In this document: in pieces, positions 52,407 to 62,461 of the stretch
Layout: every line of letters starts with the position of its first letter
How positions within the stretch are numbered: the stretch's first letter is position 1
From: Streptomyces bluensis
GTDB lineage: Bacteria; Actinomycetota; Actinomycetes; Streptomycetales; Streptomycetaceae
Assembly (NCBI RefSeq): GCF_014650715.1
Contig: NZ_BMVM01000020.1
Span: 1-64,000 of the forward strand
Length of the DNA: 64,000 bases
Reading direction: 5' to 3'
Made by a program: the position numbers and the translations under genes
Notes under the pieces: model-generated
Seen by the model: only the letters and a program-made list of their open reading frames with translations
What the model was told of the DNA's origin: nothing
The model's database searches: none

Positions 52407-54589
52407 CCCACCGGCCTCCGCTCGGCTCCACCGCGTACACGCTGCCCGGACATGCCCGCGGGCGGTGCCCCGACCACGCCCGTGCGCCGCAGTTTCTGCC
52501 AGCGCAGGCGGCCGCCGGTGAGCGCGGTGATCCAGGACTGGAGCAGGACGACGTACATCAACTGCCGGTAGAGGATCTGCTGGAGCGGGAGCGAGACGAG
52601 GTGGGTCATGCGCTCCCGGTCGAGACGGAAGGCGTAGGCCGCGCACACCGCCTGTACGGCGAGGACGCCCAGCCAGGCCCCGATGGTCTTCTCGGTCGGG
52701 CCGAAGACGAGGCCGTAGAGGAGGAACACGTCGATCAGCGGTGCCAGCAGCGGCGCCACGACCATGAACAGCGACACCAGCGGCAGACCGACGCGTCCGA
52801 AGCGGCCCGACGCGCCCTTCTCGACGATCGCGCGGCGGTGCTTCCATATCGCCTGCATGGTGCCGTACGACCAGCGGTAGCGCTGCGACCACAGCTGCTG
52901 GACCGTCTCGGGGGCCTCCGTCCAGGCGCGGGCGTTCTCCGCGTACACCACGCGCCAGCCGTCGCGGTGCATCGCCATGGTGATGTCGGTGTCCTCGGCG
53001 AGCGTGTCGTCGCTCATGCCGCCGACCCGTTCGAGGGCCGAGCGGCGGAAGGCGCCGACCGCGCCGGGGATCGTCGGCATGCAGCGCAGGATGTCGTACA
53101 TACGGCGGTCGAGGTTGAAGCCCATCACGTACTCGATGTGCTGCCAGGCCCCGATCAGCGAGTCCTTGTTGCCGACCTTCGCGTTGCCCGCGACCGCGCC
53201 GACGCGCGGGTCGGCGAAGGGCTGGACGAGCTCACGGACGGTGGACGGCTCGAAGACCGTGTCGCCGTCCATCATCACGATCAGGTCGTGACGGGCGTTG
53301 CGCAGACCGCGGTTGAGGGCGGCCGGCTTGCCCGCGTTGTGCTGGCGGACGACGCGTACGCCCGGCAGGCGCATGTTCTCGACGATGCGGGCCGTGCCGT
53401 CGCTGGAGCCGTCGTCGATGACGATGATCTCGATGGGATGCTCGCTCGCCATCAGCGAGTTCACCGTGTTCTCTATGCACTTGGCCTCGTTGTACGCGGG
53501 CACGAGCACCGAGACCGGTTCGGTGACCGGGGCGGCCGGGCCCCAGCGGAAGTTCTTCCCGCGGACGCGGCGTGCGTGCGCGCCGGACAGCAGGAGCATC
53601 AGGCCGAAGCGGGTGAAGACGAGGACGCCGATGACGGCGAGGCCGATCACGAGCCCCTCGGTGATGTGCTCCGACGCCTGCACGAGGAAGATCCACGCCT
53701 CGCCCTTGAGTGCGTCGAGCCCGTGGACCTCGGTGTGCGCGCTGGGCACGCCGAGTGCCTCGCTGAGGTTGTCGAGCTCGTAACCCCGTTCCTTGAGCAT
53801 GGGGATGAACCTGTCGAGCGCCGCGACCGTCTGGGAGCGGTCGCCGCCGGAGTCGTGCATCAGGACGATGGCGCCCTCGCCGTTCTCGGGCATGGAGCGG
53901 CGGATGATCTCGTCGACGCCCGGGCGCTGCCAGTCCTCGCTGTCGGTGTCGTTGACGACGGTGATGTAGCCGCGGGAGCCGATGTACTCCGTGACCGGCC
54001 AGGAGCTGTTGTCCATGGCGTCGGCGTGGGACGAGTACGGGGGCCGGAACAGTGAGGTGCGGATGCCCGCCGCGCCCGCGAGCGCGAGCTGGTTCTGGGA
54101 CAGCTCCCAGTCGATGCGCGCCTTGGACTGGTACGCCAGGTCGGGGTGGTTGAAGGTGTGCAGGCCCACCTCGTGGCCCTCGTCGACCATGCGCTGGACG
54201 AGGTCCGGGTAGCGGGAGGCCATGGTGCCGGTGACGAAGAAGACGGCGTGCGCCCGGTGCTTCTTCAGCACGTCGAGCACCTTGGGCGTCCACATGGGGT
54301 CCGGGCCGTCGTCGAAGGTGAGGACGAGCCGCTTGTCGTCCACCTTCAGGCCCTGGCTCCGGCCACCGCGGGTGTCGATGACCGGGCCGCCCTCAAGGAT
54401 CTTCTCCGGCACCTTGTCGGAGGAGGCCGGCGGGCGGACCCGGTGGTCGGCGAGGATCTCGCTGTGCAAGTAGCCGCGCAGCATCAGCATCGCCATCAGC
54501 GCGGTGAGGACGAGCACGGGCAGCAGGTAGCGCAGGGGCAGCCGACGGCGGGCACGCGGGGCCGGGCCGTGGCGGTTGGTGCGTGCCAT
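52403..54589 (-). CDS. matB: MatB-like bifunctional polysaccharide deacetylase and GT2 synthase
   Basis: 728 residues. A transmembrane helix (about 20-38) places an extracellular NodB-type deacetylase domain next: D93-D94 (TFDDGPDP), the HTFNH metal histidines and RPPYSSHADA. After a second helix (about 310-335) comes a cytosolic GT2 domain with DDGSSDGTA, DGDT, AEDTD and QRYRW (Q-x-x-R-W), then C-terminal helices. It should polymerise a beta-linked amino sugar from a nucleotide donor and deacetylate it outside. MatB of S. coelicolor/S. lividans has this layout and is needed for poly-beta-1,6-GlcNAc and pellet aggregation. It overlaps the upstream stop by 1 nt. Confidence 0.85.
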
Positions 54590-55938
54590 CAGGCGATGTT
54601 CTCCGGGTTCTCCGGGTTGTTCTGGTTGTTCGGGTTCTTCGAGGACAAGGAGCCGGGGTCCGTGCCCGTGCCCGTGCCGCCGTTGGTGTCCGTGGACTCC
54701 GTGGGCGCGGGCGGCGGGTCGGACGAGGTGTTGGGGTCCGGCGGGTCGGGCAACGAGGGGGGCTCGCCGGTCTCCGGGGGCTCCGGTGAGGGGTCGCCGG
54801 CGGGCTCGTCCGGGCTGGTCGAAGGTCGCGGGCCGGTGCTCGCGCCCGGGGCGGAGGCCTCCCCCGAGGGATCGGCCGAAGCTCCGGCGCCCGGCGCCGG
54901 TGTCACGCCGGCCGTGGGCGACGCGCCCGCGCTCGGCGAGCCGCTCGCCGTCTGCGACGGGTCGGCCGGGTCGGCGGGAAGCGGGGACGTGTCGACCTGT
55001 TTCGCGGGCTGGTCGTCCTGCTCGCCGAGGCCCGGCATCCAGGGCGCGTCGGAGTTGCCCGACACGAGCGTGACGCCGATGACGACGGCGTAGACCGCGC
55101 AGACGAGGCCGACGACGATGCCTATGCGGCGCAGCCTGCTGCGGCGGCGGCCGGTCTCGTCCACGAACACCGGGCCGTCCGAGTCCTGCCCGGCGGCGGG
55201 CGCGTCCTTGGCCTGCTGGACCAGCCAGTCCTCCAGCTCCCGCCCCACACCGTCGAGTTGGACGGTCACTTCGTGGGGGTCGTGGGTGTGGCCCGGCTCG
55301 TCGGACTGCTCCCAGGCCCGCGACGGGTCCGGGACCGGGGTCGGGTCCGGGACCGGCCCGGGGTCCAACTCGGGCTCCGGCTCCGGGTTGCCCGGCACCT
55401 GCTCGATCGGACGGGTGTCCAGGGCCCGCTCGAACCTCTGCGTGTCCCTGAACTGACGGGTCTCGGCTGCCGCGTCGTACCGCGACGGCTCCTCGGCGCG
55501 TCCCATGCCGCCTTCCGTGTCGTACTCCGTTGACTCGCGTGAATGACGCGACGAGAAGTACGAGAATCCGGTGCGCGGCGACTCACCGCCGTTGTCCGCT
55601 CCTTGACCGGATGCCGGCGAGGTCGCCGATATCGGCGATGCCGACGATGCCGACGGCTGTCTCGGAACGCGGACGTGTTGCGTCCCCGCCCATGACATGG
55701 TCCGGCCGACCGCGTCCGGCCAGTCGGCCTGCCGGCCGCTCTGGTGACCGCTGTGCCGATCGCCGCGGTCGCCGCTCTGCCGATCGCCGCGGTCGCCGGG
55801 CGCGTCCCGGTTCGACGGACCGGTTCCGCTTCCGTTTCCCCTTCCCGGGCCGGTTCCGGTTCCGCTTGCGCCCTCGCCCGGGCGTCCGGTGTTCCGCCGG
55901 TCCGGTTGGGCGTCTTTCCGCCAGTCGTCCACTCGCAC
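54589..55938 (-). CDS. matA: MatA-like membrane-anchored Pro-rich protein
   Basis: 449 residues from a GTG (55936-55938) with GGGGGGAT upstream. A GTG 6 nt inside is also possible. The N-terminal 280 residues are charged, Gly/Arg/Ser-rich and probably disordered. A single transmembrane helix follows (IGIVVGLVCAVYAVVIGVTLV) and then a 110-residue extracellular tail dominated by Pro, Ser and Thr. No enzyme motif is seen. Its 1-nt overlap with the MatB-like gene and operon position match matA of the mycelial-aggregation locus, from memory. The symbol is given on that basis only. Confidence 0.6.
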   Translation of the reverse strand: MRVDDWRKDAQPDRRNTGRPGEGASGTGTGPGRGNGSGTGPSNRDAPGDRGDRQSGDRGDRHSGHQSGRQADWPDAVGRTMSWAGTQHVRVPRQPSASSASPISATSPASGQGADNGGESPRTGFSYFSSRHSRESTEYDTEGGMGRAEEPSRYDAAAETRQFRDTQRFERALDTRPIEQVPGNPEPEPELDPGPVPDPTPVPDPSRAWEQSDEPGHTHDPHEVTVQLDGVGRELEDWLVQQAKDAPAAGQDSDGPVFVDETGRRRSRLRRIGIVVGLVCAVYAVVIGVTLVSGNSDAPWMPGLGEQDDQPAKQVDTSPLPADPADPSQTASGSPSAGASPTAGVTPAPGAGASADPSGEASAPGASTGPRPSTSPDEPAGDPSPEPPETGEPPSLPDPPDPNTSSDPPPAPTESTDTNGGTGTGTDPGSLSSKNPNNQNNPENPENIA

Positions 55939-56097
55939 GCTGATCCCCCCAAGGGACACTTTCGGGCGCGCGAACGATCCGGGCATCTCGCACTTTCTTG
56001 TCCGGACCGGGCCCCCACCCGGTCCAGGCGCCCCCCTCTACCGCATGCGCCCGGGCCAAGAATGTAGCGCACGTGGGGGAAGTGTGTGTGCGATGTA

Positions 56098-57084
56098 TCA
56101 GGAGCTGCTCATCATATTGAGTGCATCCATGGCCGGAATCCATCCACCCGCGGGGTGTGTCAGCCACCCTTCCTCGGCCGCGAGTTGGTCCACAGCACGC
56201 CCGAGTGCCGCAACCCCCGGATGCTGGAGGCCCTTTCGCCACACCAAGGACACGGGTGACAACGGAACGGGGTCGACGAGCGGCCTGATCACGGTCCCGG
56301 GTACGGCTGGAAAGTCCACCACGGCGAGGACGGGGTTCCGGTTCTTGGCGATGACCCGCTGGAACTCCTCGACCCCGACGGCCAACGGCTCGGGCGGCGA
56401 CACCTCGATACCGCGTCCCTCGAAGAGCTGACGCGCCAGGTCCGTCCACTCGGGCGTACGGGGGTTCCCCGCGCCCGCGTACACGCTCTCACCGGCGAGC
56501 GCCGCGAGAGGGACCTCACCCCTCAGGGCCAGCCGGTGGTCCTCGGGAAGGATCACGGCCATCGGCTCGTACCGCACCGGCCGCTGGGCGAGCCGGGCGC
56601 GCACCGCCGGGTCCAGCCCCGCGAACCGGCCGAACGAGGCGTCGAGCCGTCCGGCGAGGATCTCCACGGCGGCCCCGGTGAGGCCGCTCTCGTAGCGGGT
56701 CATGAGCTCGTCCTCGGGGGCGAGTTCGCGGGCGCGGGCGAGGACGCGCTCACCGACGAGGCCGGGACTGTTGACGTCGACGAACAGCGGCCGCCGCGAG
56801 GCCGCCCTCCCCGTCGGCACCTGGAACGCCGCGACCAGCTCCTCCTGCGCCTCCAGTACCCGGCGCGCGTACGGCAGCAGCCGGGCGCCGTCGGCCGTCA
56901 GCGCCACCTGCCGGGTCGTCCGTACGAAGAGCTCGGCGCCCAACTCCTTCTCCAGCCGCCGGATGTCGCGGCTGAGCGCCTGCTGGGCGACGTACAGCCG
57001 GGCGGCGGCCCGGGTGAAGTGCAGTTCCTCGGCGACGGCGAGGAAGGCGCGGAGGAGTCGGGGATCCACGGTCGGCGCGGGCAT
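56098..57084 (-). CDS. LysR-type transcriptional regulator
   Basis: 328 residues. The N-terminal winged helix (LLRAFLAVAEELHFTRAAARLYVAQQALSRDIRRLEKELGAELFVR) and the type-2 periplasmic-binding effector domain are complete. It is divergent from an MFS exporter gene across 84 bp, the classic arrangement of a LysR activator and its target. ACCT-n7-AGGT at 57092-57106 in that spacer could be its operator. The inducer is unknown. The C terminus ends at MMSSS. Confidence 0.9.
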   Translation of the reverse strand: MPAPTVDPRLLRAFLAVAEELHFTRAAARLYVAQQALSRDIRRLEKELGAELFVRTTRQVALTADGARLLPYARRVLEAQEELVAAFQVPTGRAASRRPLFVDVNSPGLVGERVLARARELAPEDELMTRYESGLTGAAVEILAGRLDASFGRFAGLDPAVRARLAQRPVRYEPMAVILPEDHRLALRGEVPLAALAGESVYAGAGNPRTPEWTDLARQLFEGRGIEVSPPEPLAVGVEEFQRVIAKNRNPVLAVVDFPAVPGTVIRPLVDPVPLSPVSLVWRKGLQHPGVAALGRAVDQLAAEEGWLTHPAGGWIPAMDALNMMSSS

Positions 57085-57168
57085 CCCGCGAACCTACAAC
57101 GCAGGTGCGTGAATCGTCACGGAGCAGGTGTTGGACGGTTGATCACGTGTGGAACGACGGTGGTGCCC

Positions 57169-58506
57169 ATGCCGCAACCACCCACCGACGAGCCCCGCCG
57201 CCTCCTCCTCACCGTCACCGCCGACACGCTGGTGGCCGCGGACTTCGCCCCGCGCCGCCGGCGCCCCTCCCCGGGCCCCGCCGGAGCGGCCGGCCCGCTG
57301 ACCCCGTACCGCCGCCTCTTCGCTCTCTCCGGCACGCGCGCCTTCACCGTCGGGAGTCTGGTCGCCCGGCTTCCGATGGGCATGTTCAGCGTGAGCGCGG
57401 TCGTCATGATCGCCGGGTCGCGTGGTTCGTACGCCCTCGCCGGCGCGGTGACGGCGACGGGACTGGCCGCGACGGCGCTGCTGGCCCCCTGGACCGCGCG
57501 GCTGATCGACCGTCACGGGCAGGCGCGGGTGGCCGTGCCCGCCACGGTGTTCGCGGTCCTGGGGAGCCTCGCGCTCGTGCTCTGCGTGCGGTACGGCGCC
57601 CCCGGCTGGACCCTCTTCCTCTGCTACGCGGCCACGGCGACCACCCCGAACACCGGCGGTATGTCCCGCGCCCGCTGGACCCACCTGCTGCGGGGCGATC
57701 CGGCGGCCCGGCACACCGCGAACGCCTTCGAACAGGCCGCGGACGAGCTCTGCTTCATGCTCGGTCCGATCCTGGCGGCGTTGCTGTGCACCGCGGTCTT
57801 TCCGGAGGCGGGCACACTGGTGGGCGCCGTGCTGCTGCTGGCGGGCGTGGTGGTCTTCACGGCCCAGCGGTCGACGGAGCCACCCGCGTCGGGATGCCCT
57901 ACAGCTGCTTCGTCCACGGCGGGCTCGCCGCTCCGGGCGGCCGGCATGCGGCCACTGCTGGTCCTCTGCCTGGCCCTGGGCGCGGTCTTCGGGGCGATGG
58001 AGGTCGTCACGATCGCGTTCGCCGACGTGCGCGGGCAGCAGGCGGCGGCCGGGGTCGTCCTCGCCCTGCAGGCGGCGGGTTCGTGTGCGGCGGGGCTGCT
58101 GTTCGGCGTGCTGAAGCCCGGCGGCTCCGCCACGCGGCGCCTGCCCTGGTGTGTGGCCGCGATGACGGCGCTGATGACCCTCCCGCTCCTCTCGGCCACC
58201 CTCACCGGCTCGCTCGCGGCCCTCGCGGTCGCTCTCCTCCTCGCCGGTATGGCCACCGCGCCCACGATGATCACCACGATGACCCTGGTCCAGCAGCGCA
58301 CACCCGAGGGCCGCCTGAACGAGGGCATGACCCTGGCGGTGACAGGGCTCCTGGGCGGGATCGCGTGTGGTGCGGCGGTCGGCGGACGGGTGACGGAGCA
58401 GGTGTCCGCGACCGCGGGCTACTGGATACCGGTGGCGGCGTCGTTGACGGCCGTACTGATCGCCGTACTCGGCCGGCCTCGTGCCCCTCGTCACCCCCAC
58501 AGATGA
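57169..58506 (+). CDS. MFS transporter
   Basis: 445 residues from the ATG at 57169-57171. The ribosome site is weak and a GTG 6 nt upstream is an alternative. After a 45-residue cytosolic N terminus there are about twelve helices with an MFS loop-2 motif variant (LIDRHGQARVAVPAT) and a second similar half (TRRLPWCVAAMTALMTLPL). It probably exports a small hydrophobic compound. It is divergent from a LysR gene, so inducible expression is likely. The substrate cannot be told from sequence. Confidence 0.82.
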   Translation: MPQPPTDEPRRLLLTVTADTLVAADFAPRRRRPSPGPAGAAGPLTPYRRLFALSGTRAFTVGSLVARLPMGMFSVSAVVMIAGSRGSYALAGAVTATGLAATALLAPWTARLIDRHGQARVAVPATVFAVLGSLALVLCVRYGAPGWTLFLCYAATATTPNTGGMSRARWTHLLRGDPAARHTANAFEQAADELCFMLGPILAALLCTAVFPEAGTLVGAVLLLAGVVVFTAQRSTEPPASGCPTAASSTAGSPLRAAGMRPLLVLCLALGAVFGAMEVVTIAFADVRGQQAAAGVVLALQAAGSCAAGLLFGVLKPGGSATRRLPWCVAAMTALMTLPLLSATLTGSLAALAVALLLAGMATAPTMITTMTLVQQRTPEGRLNEGMTLAVTGLLGGIACGAAVGGRVTEQVSATAGYWIPVAASLTAVLIAVLGRPRAPRHPHR

Positions 58507-58628
58507 GGATCGCTGGCCAAAACCCCACGGCGCGTGAGCCGCAGTTCTCTGCAACTCCCCTGTCGCAACGGCAAGTTGACCTAGGTTGGTGCTCTGATCA
58601 CCCACACCGATCCGCAGGAGGCCCTGCC

Positions 58629-59456
58629 GTGTCAGACACCGATCCCCTGACCAACGCCGCGGAGACACGGACCAGGATCGACACTTCCAAGCCGCACTCG
58701 GCCCGCTTCTGGAACTACTTCGTCGGCGGCAAGGACAACTACGAGGTCGACCGGGAGATCGGGGACCACATCATGGAGATCTTCCCCGGCCTCGTCGACG
58801 TGGCGGTCACCAGCCGGCACTTCCTGGGACGCGCCGTCCGCCATCTGGCCGGTGAGCCGGGCATCCGGCAGTTCCTGGACGTCGGCACCGGCCTGCCGAC
58901 CGCCGACAACACACACGAGGTCGCCCAGCGCGTGGCGCCGGACTCCCGGATCGTGTACGTCGACAACGACCCCATCGTGCTGGCCCACGCGAAGGCCCTG
59001 CTCACCAGCACGCCCGAAGGCCGGACCACCTACCTGGACGCCAACCTGTACGAACCCGAGGCCGTCCTCAAAGCCGCCGCGAACACACTCGACCTCACCC
59101 GGCCGGTCGCCCTGATGATCCTCAACACGCTCGGCCATGTCGCCGACTACGACGAGGCGCGCGAACTCGTGCGCCGGCTGATGGCCGGACTCCCGTCCGG
59201 AAGCCATCTGGTGATCAGCGACGGCACGGCCACCAGCGAGGGCATGATCGCCGCCTCGGAGGCGTACAACGCGAGCGGCGCGGTGCCGTACCACGTGCGC
59301 AGCATCGGAGACGTAGCCGGGTTCTTCGACGGTCTCGAACTGGTGGATCCCGGCATCGTCCAGGTCCCCGAGTGGCGTCCCGACTCCTCTGGTTCAGCCG
59401 GTCCCGCCGCCGCCGTCGCCGTCGACGCGTACTGCGGGGTGGGGCGCAAGCCGTGA
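58629..59456 (+). CDS. DUF574-type SAM-dependent methyltransferase
   Basis: 275 residues from a GTG with GCAGGAGG 7 nt upstream. The family's N terminus is clear (DTSKPHSARFWNYFVGGKDNYEVDRE), followed by the SAM site FLDVGTGLPTADNTHEVAQRVAPDSRIVYVDNDP and a Rossmann-type core (VALMILNTLGHVADYDEARELV). Such proteins are numerous in Streptomyces and mostly uncharacterised. The gene lies 122 nt after the MFS gene and converges with the P450 gene. Substrate is unknown. Confidence 0.88.
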   Translation: MSDTDPLTNAAETRTRIDTSKPHSARFWNYFVGGKDNYEVDREIGDHIMEIFPGLVDVAVTSRHFLGRAVRHLAGEPGIRQFLDVGTGLPTADNTHEVAQRVAPDSRIVYVDNDPIVLAHAKALLTSTPEGRTTYLDANLYEPEAVLKAAANTLDLTRPVALMILNTLGHVADYDEARELVRRLMAGLPSGSHLVISDGTATSEGMIAASEAYNASGAVPYHVRSIGDVAGFFDGLELVDPGIVQVPEWRPDSSGSAGPAAAVAVDAYCGVGRKP

Positions 59457-59474
59457 CAGGCCCATAACGGCCCG

Positions 59475-60872
59475 TCACCCCACCCGCGCCGTGACCCCAC
59501 ACCACGCCGGCCCCTTCGCGATCAACGTGATCGCGGCGCCGAGCGGCACGTCACCGTCCTCGGTCGCCTCGAAGTCGTGCCTCTGGAGGAGGACCGCGAG
59601 CGCCAGGACCGACTCCAGCATCGACAGGTGCTGCCCTATGCAGGCGCGCGGCCCCCCGCCGAACGGGAACCAGGCGTAACGCGGGCGCGCCGCCTCCGCC
59701 TCCGGTGTGAACCGTTCGGGGTCGAAGCGCTCCGGGTCGGCCCAGTGGTCGGGGTGGCGATGGGTCACCCACGGGCTGACGAAGACGTCGGCGCCGGCCG
59801 GTATCCGTATGCCGTCGATCTCCGTCCCCGTGACCGCGCGGCGCCCGATGATCGGCGCGGACGGATACAGCCGCATCGCCTCCTTCACCACCATCGTCAG
59901 GTACGGCAGCGCCTCCATGTCCTCCGCCGTGGGCGCCCGCCCGCCGGGCCCCCCGAGCACACGGTCCACCTCGTCCCGCGCCCGCCGCCGTTCCTCGGGG
60001 TGCCGGGCGAGGAGGTGCAGGGCGAAGGCGAGCGCGGTCGCGGTGGTCTCGTGACCGGCGAGCAGGAAGACCAGCACCTGTTCGCGGAGTTCGGTCGGGC
60101 CGAAGCGGCCGTCCTCGGCCGTTTCGGCCCGCACGAGCAGGGTGGCGAGGTCCTCACCGGAGCCCGCCGCTCCCGTTCCCCCGTCCCGTCGGCTCTCGAT
60201 GATCCTGTCGCACAGCCCGAACAGCTCCGCCCGGTACCGTGCCGCCCGCCGATTGGCCGGAGTCGGCCACGTACGCGGCGTCTTGACGGGCGCCAGGCCC
60301 CGTTTCAGGGCGTGGGCCTGGAGCGGCGGCAGGTTCCGTTCGATGACGGCGACCGCCTGCTCCGTGTCCATGCCGAAGAGGATGCGGCCGACCACGCGTA
60401 AGGCGAACCGGCGCATCTCACCGACCAGTTCGACGCTCCCGCCGGGCGCCGTACGCCAGGACTCGGCGAGCGCGGTGGCCTCGGCGGCGACCTCCTCCGC
60501 GTATCCGTTCACCCGGTGGCGGGTGAACAGCGGCTGCACGAGCCGGCGCTGGCGGAGGTAGTCGGCGTCCTGGCTGGTGAGCAGGCCGTTGCCGAGTTGT
60601 TCCCGTACCTCCTGGTAGAAGGGCGTGTCCTTGCGGTAGCCGGAGGCCTCCGTGGCCAGCACGCGCTGCACGCCCTCCGGCGAGAACACTCCGTGGAGTT
60701 CCTGCCCGAGCCCCGGCGGCCCGATCCGGAACCGCACCACGTCGCCGCACTCGCGCCGGGCCCGCAGATACGTCGCCAGCGGATCACGCAACAGGTCGGC
60801 GAGCGAGCCCAGCAGGGGCGCCCCCGCGACGACGGGCGCCCGCGGGGCGCTTCGGGTGGTCGTGACGGTCAT
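59475..60872 (-). CDS. Cytochrome P450
   Basis: 465 residues from the ATG at 60870-60872 with GAGGGG 7 nt upstream. The I-helix AGHETTA, the K-helix E-x-x-R (KEAMR), the PERF motif (FDPERF) and the heme loop FPFGGGPRACIG with C411 are all present. The fold is of the soluble class that includes pentalenene-oxygenase-like CYPs (RVLATEASGYRKDTPFYQEV, GNGLLTSQDADYLRQRRLVQPLFT). No ferredoxin gene is adjacent. Substrate is unknown. Confidence 0.93.
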   Translation of the reverse strand: MTVTTTRSAPRAPVVAGAPLLGSLADLLRDPLATYLRARRECGDVVRFRIGPPGLGQELHGVFSPEGVQRVLATEASGYRKDTPFYQEVREQLGNGLLTSQDADYLRQRRLVQPLFTRHRVNGYAEEVAAEATALAESWRTAPGGSVELVGEMRRFALRVVGRILFGMDTEQAVAVIERNLPPLQAHALKRGLAPVKTPRTWPTPANRRAARYRAELFGLCDRIIESRRDGGTGAAGSGEDLATLLVRAETAEDGRFGPTELREQVLVFLLAGHETTATALAFALHLLARHPEERRRARDEVDRVLGGPGGRAPTAEDMEALPYLTMVVKEAMRLYPSAPIIGRRAVTGTEIDGIRIPAGADVFVSPWVTHRHPDHWADPERFDPERFTPEAEAARPRYAWFPFGGGPRACIGQHLSMLESVLALAVLLQRHDFEATEDGDVPLGAAITLIAKGPAWCGVTARVG

Positions 60873-60894
60873 GGGCAAGCCCCTCCTGTCAGCC

Positions 60895-60942
60895 GAACAC
60901 CAAGACGAACACCAAGACGAACGTCAAGCCGAACACCAATAC
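60895..60942. repeat. 12-bp tandem repeats upstream of the P450 gene
   Basis: Four units GAACACCAAGAC, GAACACCAAGAC, GAACGTCAAGCC and GAACACCAATAC stand end to end, with a partial fifth (GAACCACC). They begin 23 nt upstream of the P450 start, in the leader region on the minus strand. Confidence 0.85.
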
Positions 60943-61049
60943 GAACCACCATAGGTGCAGGAGCCAACAACGTGCCGTTGTGGGTGCCGGGTTCTTCCCA
61001 ATTCCGTCCGCCCCATTGACGCACCCACGCCCCCCACATACCTTCCCCC

Positions 61050-61065
61050 GTCGAAGCGCTTCGAC
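61050..61065. promoter_or_regulatory. LacI-type operator 1 of the sugar ABC operon
   Basis: GTCGAAGCGCTTCGAC is a perfect 16-bp palindrome with the central CG typical of LacI/GalR-family operators. It lies about 92 nt upstream of the binding-protein ATG. Confidence 0.8.
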
Positions 61066-61073
61066 GTCACGCA

Positions 61074-61087
61074 TCGAAACGATTCGA
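61074..61087. promoter_or_regulatory. LacI-type operator 2 of the sugar ABC operon
   Basis: TCGAAACGATTCGA is a near-perfect palindrome with central CG, and its centre is 23 bp from that of operator 1. Paired sites of this type usually bind one LacI-family repressor cooperatively. Confidence 0.7.
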
Positions 61088-61156
61088 CTACGGCCTTCGA
61101 CACCCGGACGGCCGCGTGACGCCCCGATACCCATCCGACTCCCCCGGAGGCACAGG

Positions 61157-62461
61157 ATGTTGACGGCACGAAGGCGTACGGCGGCAGTGGCCGCGGCGGC
61201 GATGAGCGGAGTCCTGCTGCTGGCCTCCTGCGGTGGTTCCGACGGCGGGTCCTCGGACGGCAAGACACTCCGGCTGTGGCACTACGAAGGCCCCGAGAGC
61301 GCGATGGGCGTCGCCTGGGACGCGGCCATCAAGGAGTTCGAGAAGACACACCCGGGCGTGAAGGTGAAGTTCGAGGAGAAGGGCTTCGAACAGATCCAGA
61401 AGACCGCCCCGATGGTCCTCAACTCCTCCGACGCTCCCGACCTCATGGAGTACAACAAGGGCAACGCGACGGCGGGCAGGCTGTCCCAGCAGGGGCTCCT
61501 CACCGACCTGACCGCCGAGGTCACCGAGCGCGGCTGGGACAAGAAGCTCAGCGCGGGTGTCCGCACCACCAGCCAGTACGACGCCACCGGCGTCATGGGC
61601 TCCGGCAAGTGGTACGGCGTGCCCAACTACGCCGAGTACACGCTGGTCTACTACAACAAGGACCTGTTCAAGAAGTACGGCATCGAAGAACCCACCCCGT
61701 CCACCACGATCGGCGAACTCACCGCCGCCATGGACAAGTTCGTCGACGAGGGCGTCACCCCGCTGGCCAACGCCGGTGCCGAGTACATCGCCCAGCAGTA
61801 CCTCTACCAGCTGGCCCTCAGCAAGGCGGACCGCTCCTGGGTCGACACGTACGAGCTCTACAAGGGCAGGACCGACTTCCACGACGCCGCCTGGACCTAC
61901 GGCGCTCGGACCTTCGCCGACTGGGTGGACAAGGGCTACATCGCGAAGAGCACCGTCGGCGCGAAGGTCGAGGACGCGGCGGTCTCCTTCATCTCGGGCA
62001 AGTCGCCCCTCCTGTTCTCCGGCAGCTGGTGGTACGGCCGCTTCAAGACGGAGGCGAAGTTCGACTGGGGCACCTTCCTCTGGCCGAGCACGAACCTCAC
62101 CCTCGGCTCCGGCGGCAACCTCTGGGTGGTCCCCAAGGCGGCGAAGAACAAGGACCTCGCCTACGACTTCATCGACATCACCATGTCGGAGAAGATCCAG
62201 AACCTGCTGGGCAACCAGGGCGGTGTCCCGGTGGCCGCCGACCCGTCCGCCATCACCGACCCCCGGGCCAAGCAGCTGATCGCCGACTTCACCTCCCTCT
62301 CCGAGAAGGACGGGCTGGCCTTCTACCCGGACTGGCCCGTCCCCGACTTCTACAACGTCCTCGTCTCCGAGACCCAGAAACTGATCACGGGCGACGCCAA
62401 GCCGGACGCGTATCTGGACGCCTTGCAGGACGCGTACGACAAGGGCGCGCCGAAGCGATGA
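61157..62461 (+). CDS. Sugar ABC transporter substrate-binding lipoprotein
   Basis: 434 residues from the ATG at 61157 with GGAGG about 6 nt upstream. A signal peptide ends in the lipobox LLASC. The mature CUT1-type binding protein has TLRLWHYEGPESAMGVAWD, SDAPDLMEYNKGNATAG and GKWYGVPNYAEYTLVYYNKDLFKKYG. It captures a sugar or oligosaccharide outside the membrane for the two permeases that follow. Two LacI-type palindromes control the operon, consistent with sugar induction. The sugar is not identifiable here. Confidence 0.92.
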   Translation: MLTARRRTAAVAAAAMSGVLLLASCGGSDGGSSDGKTLRLWHYEGPESAMGVAWDAAIKEFEKTHPGVKVKFEEKGFEQIQKTAPMVLNSSDAPDLMEYNKGNATAGRLSQQGLLTDLTAEVTERGWDKKLSAGVRTTSQYDATGVMGSGKWYGVPNYAEYTLVYYNKDLFKKYGIEEPTPSTTIGELTAAMDKFVDEGVTPLANAGAEYIAQQYLYQLALSKADRSWVDTYELYKGRTDFHDAAWTYGARTFADWVDKGYIAKSTVGAKVEDAAVSFISGKSPLLFSGSWWYGRFKTEAKFDWGTFLWPSTNLTLGSGGNLWVVPKAAKNKDLAYDFIDITMSEKIQNLLGNQGGVPVAADPSAITDPRAKQLIADFTSLSEKDGLAFYPDWPVPDFYNVLVSETQKLITGDAKPDAYLDALQDAYDKGAPKR

